From: Megachile rotundata
Lineage: Eukaryota; Arthropoda; Insecta; Hymenoptera; Megachilidae
Assembly: GCF_050947335.1 (NCBI RefSeq)
Contig: NW_027473329.1
Span: forward strand, 1,240,001 to 1,304,000
DNA: 64,000 bases
Direction of reading: 5' to 3'
Positions 57,305 through 64,000 of this stretch are shown one piece after another. Positions within the stretch are counted from its first letter, which is position 1. Each line of letters begins with the position of its first letter. The notes beneath the pieces are model-generated. The model saw only the letters and a program-made list of their open reading frames with translations, was not told the DNA's origin and searched no databases. A program made the translations under genes and the position numbers.

Positions 57305-58710
57305 GTCATTGTGTGATTGTGTGATTGTGTGATTGTGTGATTGTGTGATTGTGTGATTGAGTGATTGTGTGATTGTGTGATTGTGTGATTGTGTGATTGT
57401 GTGATTGTGTGATTGTGTGATTGTGTGATTGTGTGATTGTGTGATTGTGTGATTGTGTGATTGTGTGATTGTGTGATTGTGTGATTGTGTGATTGTGTGA
57501 TTGTGTGATTGTGTGATTGAGTGATTGTGTGCTTGTGTGATTGTGTGATTGTGTGATTGTGATTGTGTGATTGTGATTGTGTGATTGTGATTGTGTGATT
57601 GTGATTGTGTGATTGTGATTGTGTGATTGTGATTGTGTGATTGTGATTGTGATTGTGTGAATGTGTGATTGTGTGATCGTGTGATTGTGTGATTGTGTGA
57701 TTGTGTGATTGTGTGATTGTGTGATTGTGTGATTGTGTGATTGTGTGATTGTGTGATTGTGTGATTGTGTGATTGTGTGATTGTGTGATTGTGTGATTGT
57801 GTGATTGTGTGATTGCGTGATTGTGTGATTGTGTGATTGTGTGATTGCGTGATTGTGTGATTCTGTGATTGTGTGATTGTGTGATTGTGTGATGGTGTGA
57901 TTGTGTGATTGTGTGGATGTGTGATTGCGTGATCGTGTGATTGTGTGATTAGGCGATTGTGTGATTGTGTGATTGTGTGATTGTGTGATTGTGTGATTAT
58001 GTGGTTGTGTGATTGTGTGATTGTGTGATTGTGTGATTGTGACTGTGTGATTGTGTGAGTGTGTGATTGTGTGATTGAGTGATTGTGTGCTTGTGTGGTT
58101 TTGTGGTTGTGTGATTGTGTGATTGTGTGATTGTGTGATTGTGTGATTGAGTGATTGTGTGCTTGTATGATTGTGTGGTTGTGTGGTTGTGTGATTGTCT
58201 GATTGTGTGATTGTGTGATTGTGTGATTGTGTGATTGTGTGATTGTGTGATTGTGTGATTGTGTGATTGTGTGATTGTGTGATTGTGTGATTGTGGGATT
58301 GTGTGATTGTGTGATTGTGACTGTGTGATTGTGTGAGTGTGTGATTGTGTGATTGAGTGATTGTGTGCTTGTATGATTGTGTGGTTGTGTGGTTGTGTGA
58401 TTGTCCGATTGTGTGATTGTGTGATTGTGTGATTGTGTGATTGTGTAATTGTGATTGTGCGATTCTGATTGTGTGATTGTGTGATTGTGTGATTGTGTGA
58501 TTGTGTGATTGTGTAATTGTGAGATTGTGTGATTGTGTGCTTGTGTGATTGTGTGATTGTGATTGTGTGATTGTGTGATTGTGTGATTGTGTGATAGTGT
58601 GATTGTGTGATTGTGTGATTGTGTGGTTGTGTGACCGTGATTGTGTGATCGTGATTGTGTGATCGTGATTGTGTGATTGCGTGATTGTGTGATTGCGTGA
58701 TTGCGATTGT
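57305..58710 (+). repeat. Unit Z, right-end run, copy 1 (1406 bp)
   Basis: GTCATT, GCTTG, 14-mer run (57555-57655), GAATG...GATCG, GCGTG, GATTCTG, GATGG, GGATG, GATTAGG (57947), GTGGTTTTG, GTCTG, GTGGG, GTCCG, GATAG, GACC (58633). The tail has an extra GCGTGATTGTGTGATTGCGTG, a partial repetition of the GCG end. Confidence 0.85.
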
Positions 58711-59908
58711 GTCATTGTGTGATTGTGTGATTGTGTGATTGTGTGATTGTGTGATTGTGTGATTGAGTGATTGTGTGATTGTGTGATTGTGTGATTGTGT
58801 GATTGTGTGATTGTGTGATTGTGTGATTGTGTGATTGTGTGATTGTGTGATTGTGTGATTGTGTGATTGTGTGATTGTGTGATTGTGTGATTGTGTGATT
58901 GTGTGATTGTGTGATTGTGTGATTGTGTGATTGTGTGATTGAGTGATTGTGTGCTTGTGTGATTGTGTGATTGTGTGATTGTGATTGTGTGATTGTGATT
59001 GTGTGATTGTGATTGTGTGATTGTGATTGTGTGATTGTGATTGTGTGATTGTGATTGTGTGATTGTGATTGTGATTGTGTGAATGTGTGATTGTGTGATC
59101 GTGTGATTGTGTGATTGTGTGATTGTGTGATTGTGTGATTGTGTGATTGTGTGATTGTGTGATTGTGTGATTGTGTGATTGTGTGATTGTGTGATTGTGT
59201 GATTGTGTGATTGTGTGATTGTGTGATTGTGTGATTGTGTGATTGTGTGATTGTGTGATTGTGTGATTGTGTGATTGCGTGATTGTGTGATTGTGTGATT
59301 GTGTGATTGCGTGATTGTGTGATTCTGTGATTGTGTGATTGTGTGATTGTGTGATGGTGTGATTGTGTGATTGTGTGGATGTGTGATTGCGTGATCGTGT
59401 GATTGTGTGATTAGGCGATTGTGTGATTGTGTGATTGTGTGATTGTGTGATTGTGTGATTGTGTGATTGTGTGATTGTGTGATTGTGTGATTGTGGGATT
59501 GTGTGATTGTGTGATTGTGACTGTGTGATTGTGTGAGTGTGTGATTGTGTGATTGAGTGATTGTGTGCTTGTATGATTGTGTGGTTGTGTGGTTGTGTGA
59601 TTGTCCGATTGTGTGATTGTGTGATTGTGTGATTGTGTGATTGTGTAATTGTGATTGTGCGATTCTGATTGTGTGATTGTGTGATTGTGTGATTGTGTGA
59701 TTGTGTGATTGTGTAATTGTGAGATTGTGTGATTGTGTGCTTGTGTGATTGTGTGATTGTGATTGTGTGATTGTGTGATTGTGTGATTGTGTGATAGTGT
59801 GATTGTGTGATTGTGTGATTGTGTGGTTGTGTGACCGTGATTGTGTGATCGTGATTGTGTGATCGTGATTGTGTGATCGTGATTGTGTGATTGCGTGATT
59901 GCGATTGT
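58711..59908 (+). repeat. Unit Z, right-end run, copy 2 (1198 bp)
   Basis: Same order with the 14-mer run at 58977-59080, GATTAGG at 59409 and GACC at 59833. The GATTATGTGG / GACTG / GTGGTTTTG / GTCTG part between GATTAGG and GTGGG is missing; plain octamers join the two sides. Confidence 0.83.
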
Positions 59909-60448
59909 GTCATTGTGTGATTGTGTGATTGTGTGATTGTGTGATTGTGTGATTGTGTGATTGAGTGATTGTGTGATTGTGTGATTGTGTGATTGTGTGA
60001 TTGTGTGATTGTGTGATTGTGTGATTGTGTGATTGTGTGATTGTGTGATTGTGTGATTGTGTGATTGTGTGATTGTGTGATTGTGTGATTGTGTGATTGT
60101 GTGATTGTGTGATTGTGTGATTGTGTGATTGTGTGATTGAGTGATTGTGTGCTTGTGTGATTGTGTGATTGTGTGATTGTGATTGTGTGATTGTGATTGT
60201 GTGATTGTGATTGTGTGATTGTGATTGTGTGATTGTGATTGTGTGATTGTGATTGTGTGATTGTGATTGCGTGATTGTGATTGCGTGATTGTGATTGTGT
60301 GATTGTGATTGTGTGATTGTGTGATTGTGTGATTGTGTGATTGTGTGATAGTGTGATTGTGTGATTGTGTGATTGTGTGGTTGTGTGACCGTGATTGTGT
60401 GATCGTGATTGTGTGATCGTGATTGTGTGATTGCGTTATTGCGATTGT
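59909..60448 (+). repeat. Short unit S, copy 1 (540 bp)
   Basis: Starts like Z (GTCATT, octamers, GATTGAGTG/GCTTG) and enters a 14-mer run (60177-60315). It leaves that run like Y or E, with two GCGTGATT variants, GATAG, GACC (60387) and GCGTTATTGCG. It is therefore a Z head joined to a Y/E tail within the 14-mer run. The second copy (63437) has exactly the same length. Confidence 0.85.
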
Positions 60449-61852
60449 GTCATTGTGTGATTGTGTGATTGTGTGATTGTGTGATTGTGTGATTGTGTGA
60501 TTGAGTGATTGTGTGATTGTGTGATTGTGTGATTGTGTGATTGTGTGATTGTGTGATTGTGTGATTGTGTGATTGTGTGATTGTGTGATTGTGTGATTGT
60601 GTGATTGTGTGATTGTGTGATTGTGTGATTGTGTGATTGTGTGATTGTGTGATTGTGTGATTGAGTGATTGTGTGCTTGTGTGATTGTGTGATTGTGTGA
60701 TTGTGATTGTGTGATTGTGATTGTGTGATTGTGATTGTGTGATTGTGATTGTGTGATTGTGATTGTGTGATTGTGATTGTGTGATTGTGATTGTGATTGT
60801 GTGAATGTGTGATTGTGTGATCGTGTGATTGTGTGATTGTGTGATTGTGTGATTGTGTGATTGTGTGATTGTGTGATTGTGTGATTGTGTGATTGTGTGA
60901 TTGTGTGATTGTGTGATTGTGTGATTGTGTGATTGTGTGATTGTGTGATTGTGTGATTGCGTGATTGTGTGATTGTGTGATTGTGTGATTGCGTGATTGT
61001 GTGATTCTGTGATTGTGTGATTGTGTGATTGTGTGATGGTGTGATTGTGTGATTGTGTGGATGTGTGATTGCGTGATCGTGTGATTGTGTGATTAGGCGA
61101 TTGTGTGATTGTGTGATTGTGTGATTGTGTGATTGTGTGATTATGTGGTTGTGTGATTGTGTGATTGTGTGATTGTGTGATTGTGACTGTGTGATTGTGT
61201 GAGTGTGTGATTGTGTGATTGAGTGATTGTGTGCTTGTGTGGTTTTGTGGTTGTGTGATTGTGTGATTGTGTGATTGTGTGATTGTGTGATTGAGTGATT
61301 GTGTGCTTGTATGATTGTGTGGTTGTGTGGTTGTGTGATTGTCTGATTGTGTGATTGTGTGATTGTGTGATTGTGTGATTGTGTGATTGTGTGATTGTGT
61401 GATTGTGTGATTGTGTGATTGTGTGATTGTGTGATTGTGGGATTGTGTGATTGTGTGATTGTGACTGTGTGATTGTGTGAGTGTGTGATTGTGTGATTGA
61501 GTGATTGTGTGCTTGTATGATTGTGTGGTTGTGTGGTTGTGTGATTGTCCGATTGTGTGATTGTGTGATTGTGTGATTGTGTGATTGTGTAATTGTGATT
61601 GTGCGATTCTGATTGTGTGATTGTGTGATTGTGTGATTGTGTGATTGTGTGATTGTGTAATTGTGAGATTGTGTGATTGTGTGCTTGTGTGATTGTGTGA
61701 TTGTGATTGTGTGATTGTGTGATTGTGTGATTGTGTGATAGTGTGATTGTGTGATTGTGTGATTGTGTGGTTGTGTGACCGTGATTGTGTGATCGTGATT
61801 GTGTGATCGTGATTGTGTGATCGTGATTGTGTGATTGCGTGATTGCGATTGT
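60449..61852 (+). repeat. Unit Z, right-end run, copy 3 (1404 bp)
   Basis: Full Z order: 14-mer run (60698-60800), GAATG...GATCG, GATTCTG, GATGG, GATTAGG (61091), GTGGTTTTG, GTCTG, GTGGG, GTCCG, GATAG, GACC (61777), GCGTGATTGCG. Its GATTAGG lies 1460 bp before that of the next copy. Confidence 0.85.
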
Positions 61853-63436
61853 GTCATTGTGTGATTGTGTGATTGTGTGATTGTGTGATTGTGTGATTGT
61901 GTGATTGAGTGATTGTGTGATTGTGTGATTGTGTGATTGTGTGATTGTGTGATTGTGTGATTGTGTGATTGTGTGATTGTGTGATTGTGTGATTGTGTGA
62001 TTGTGTGATTGTGTGATTGTGTGATTGTGTGATTGTGTGATTGTGTGATTGTGTGATTGTGTGATTGTGTGATTGTGTGATTGAGTGATTGTGTGCTTGT
62101 GTGATTGTGTGATTGTGTGATTGTGATTGTGTGATTGTGATTGTGTGATTGTGATTGTGTGATTGTGATTGTGTGATTGTGATTGTGTGATTGTGATTGT
62201 GTGATTGTGATTGTGATTGTGTGAATGTGTGATTGTGTGATCGTGTGATTGTGTGATTGTGTGATTGTGTGATTGTGTGATTGTGTGATTGTGTGATTGT
62301 GTGATTGTGTGATTGTGTGATTGTGTGATTGTGTGATTGTGTGATTGTGTGATTGTGTGATTGTGTGATTGTGTGATTGTGTGATTGTGTGATTGTGTGA
62401 TTGTGTGATTGTGTGATTGCGTGATTGTGTGATTGTGTGATTGTGTGATTGCGTGATTGTGTGATTCTGTGATTGTGTGATTGTGTGATTGTGTGATGGT
62501 GTGATTGTGTGATTGTGTGGATGTGTGATTGCGTGATCGTGTGATTGTGTGATTAGGCGATTGTGTGATTGTGTGATTGTGTGATTGTGTGATTGTGTGA
62601 TTATGTGGTTGTGTGATTGTGTGATTGTGTGATTGTGTGATTGTGACTGTGTGATTGTGTGAGTGTGTGATTGTGTGATTGAGTGATTGTGTGCTTGTGT
62701 GGTTTTGTGGTTGTGTGATTGTGTGATTGTGTGATTGTGTGATTGTGTGATTGAGTGATTGTGTGCTTGTATGATTGTGTGGTTGTGTGGTTGTGTGATT
62801 GTCTGATTGTGTGATTGTGTGATTGTGTGATTGTGTGATTGTGTGATTGTGTGATTGTGTGATTGTGTGATTGTGTGATTGTGTGATTGTGTGATTGTGT
62901 GATTGTGTGATTGTGTGATTGTGTGATTGAGTGATTGTGTGCTTGTGTGATTGTGTGATTGTGTGATTGTGATTGTGTGATTGTGATTGTGTGATTGTGA
63001 TTGTGTGATTGTGATTGTGTGATTGTGATTGTGTGATTGTGATTGTGATTGTGTGAATGTGTGATTGTGTGATCGTGTGATTGTGTGATTGTGTGATTGT
63101 GTGATTGTGTGATTGTGTGATTGTGTGATTGTGTGATTGTGTGATTGTGTGATTGTGTGATTGTGTGATTGTGTAATTGTGATTGTGCGATTCTGATTGT
63201 GTGATTGTGTGATTGTGTGATTGTGTGATTGTGTGATTGTGTAATTGTGAGATTGTGTGATTGTGTGCTTGTGTGATTGTGTGATTGTGATTGTGTGATT
63301 GTGTGAATGTGTGATTGTGTGATAGTGTGATTGTGTGATTGTGTGATTGTGTGGTTGTGTGACCGTGATTGTGTGATCGTGATTGTGTGATCGTGATTGT
63401 GTGATCGTGATTGTGTGATTGCGTGATTGCGATTGT
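61853..63436 (+). repeat. Unit Z, right-end run, copy 4 (1584 bp, recombinant)
   Basis: Normal Z as far as GTCTG (about 62803; 14-mer run 62118-62220, GATTAGG 62551). After that a second GCTTG, a second 14-mer run (62965-63050) and GAATG...GATCG restart the unit, before it jumps to GTAATTG/GCGATTCTG, GATAG and GACC (63361). It reads as two Z units joined with loss of the middle. GAATG near 63304 is private. Confidence 0.82.
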
Positions 63437-64000
63437 GTCATTGTGTGATTGTGTGATTGTGTGATTGTGTGATTGTGTGATTGTGTGATTGAGTGATTGT
63501 GTGATTGTGTGATTGTGTGATTGTGTGATTGTGTGATTGTGTGATTGTGTGATTGTGTGATTGTGTGATTGTGTGATTGTGTGATTGTGTGATTGTGTGA
63601 TTGTGTGATTGTGTGATTGTGTGATTGTGTGATTGTGTGATTGTGTGATTGTGTGATTGTGTGATTGAGTGATTGTGTGCTTGTGTGATTGTGTGATTGT
63701 GTGATTGTGATTGTGTGATTGTGATTGTGTGATTGTGATTGTGTGATTGTGATTGTGTGATTGTGATTGTGTGATTGTGATTGTGTGATTGTGATTGCGT
63801 GATTGTGATTGCGTGATTGTGATTGTGTGATTGTGATTGTGTGATTGTGTGATTGTGTGATTGTGTGATTGTGTGATAGTGTGATTGTGTGATTGTGTGA
63901 TTGTGTGGTTGTGTGACCGTGATTGTGTGATCGTGATTGTGTGATCGTGATTGTGTGATTGCGTTATTGCGATTGTGTCATTGTGTGATTGTGTGATTGT
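63437..64000 (+). repeat. Short unit S, copy 2 (540 bp), and start of the next unit
   Basis: Same composition as the S unit at 59909: Z head, 14-mer run (63706-63842) with two GCGTGATT variants, GATAG, GACC (63915), GCGTTATTGCG, then GTCATT at 63977 beginning a further unit cut off by the window end. The array clearly continues beyond 64000. Confidence 0.85.

Larger units (their letters stand above)
1..64000 (+). repeat. GATTGTGT / GATTGTGATTGTGT satellite array, whole window
   Basis: Every stretch of the window is made of the 8-bp unit GATTGTGT or the 14-bp unit GATTGTGATTGTGT, or single-base variants of them, all in one orientation; no unique sequence and no inverted block was seen. The array runs off both ends of the window. 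The + strand is G and T with one A per octamer and almost no C, so G+C is near 37% with extreme strand skew. Three levels are visible: the 8/14-bp units, variant-marked units of about 1.4 kb, and multi-kilobase repeats of those. A eukaryotic satellite is the natural reading. The chromosomal location (centromeric, subtelomeric, other) cannot be told from sequence alone. Confidence 0.97.

Noticed and set aside
7791..62557. TTAGGC inside GATTAGGCGATT, resembling the nematode telomere unit
   Set aside because: It occurs as a single word in each of 26 places and never in tandem; it is a variant octamer inherited with the higher-order unit.
1..64000. Telomere-like TG-rich array
   Set aside because: Units lack GG or GGG runs, contain ATT in every copy, and show kilobase-scale higher-order structure, unlike telomerase-made repeats. 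No array end is visible.
1..64000. CRISPR array
   Set aside because: Repeats are directly adjacent, with no unique spacers; the variant clusters are themselves repeated and derive from the same unit.
1..64000. G-quadruplex or hairpin structure
   Set aside because: There are no GGG runs for a quadruplex, and with C nearly absent and one A per octamer the strand cannot pair with itself. The alternating TGTGTG tract is only about 6 bp, too short for a convincing Z-DNA claim.

Overview
The window is one uninterrupted satellite-DNA array with no recognisable gene, RNA gene, mobile element or unique sequence. It is built from two related short units, both G/T-rich on the + strand and always in the same orientation: an 8-bp unit GATTGTGT, and a 14-bp unit GATTGTGATTGTGT, which is the octamer plus a copy shortened by GT. 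By hand estimate about a quarter of the window is 14-mer blocks and the rest is octamer domains. Cytosine is almost absent from the + strand; where present it marks rare variant octamers that serve as landmarks. A multi-level array of this size fits a eukaryotic heterochromatic (pericentromeric, subtelomeric or sex-linked) satellite. The species cannot be named from the sequence. The continuity of the array suggests a long-read assembly (inference).

Layout. 1-18.5 kb is the more heterogeneous part. It carries four copies of the most diverged segment in the window (GAGGAACTG module at about 1131, 4829, 15867 and 18347), blocks of a CpG-containing 14-mer (3.1, 6.5 and 10.2 kb), local tandem duplications with periods 626, 948, 286 and 2480 bp, and early forms of the units found downstream. 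From 18.5 kb the array resolves into four higher-order units, here named X (about 3.9-4.0 kb), Y (about 2.0-2.7 kb), Z (about 1.1-1.6 kb) and E (about 2.0-2.2 kb). Their order is X-Y-Z-E (18.5-27.8 kb), X-E (27.8-33.8), X-Y-Z-E (33.8-43.6), Z plus a broken Z (43.6-45.9), E fused to a 5'-shortened X, then Y-Z-E (45.9-57.3), and a run of Z units with a short 540-bp unit S appearing twice (57.3-64.0).

The units are defined by shared rare-variant landmarks: GTCATT, GTCCG, GTATAC, GATTAGG, GACCGTG, GATTGGGTG and GATTATG. A spacing of exactly 1444 bp between successive GATTAGG marks recurs six times. Length differences between corresponding intervals are nearly always sums of 8 and 14 bp, and differences inside 14-mer blocks are multiples of 14. 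This is the signature expected of unequal exchange or slippage in whole repeat units. The long open frames on the minus strand follow from the arithmetic of the repeat (no stop codon in any frame of the complementary octamer) and are not annotated as genes. Unit boundaries were placed by hand at landmark motifs and are conventions, accurate to a few bases at the landmark but arbitrary in phase.
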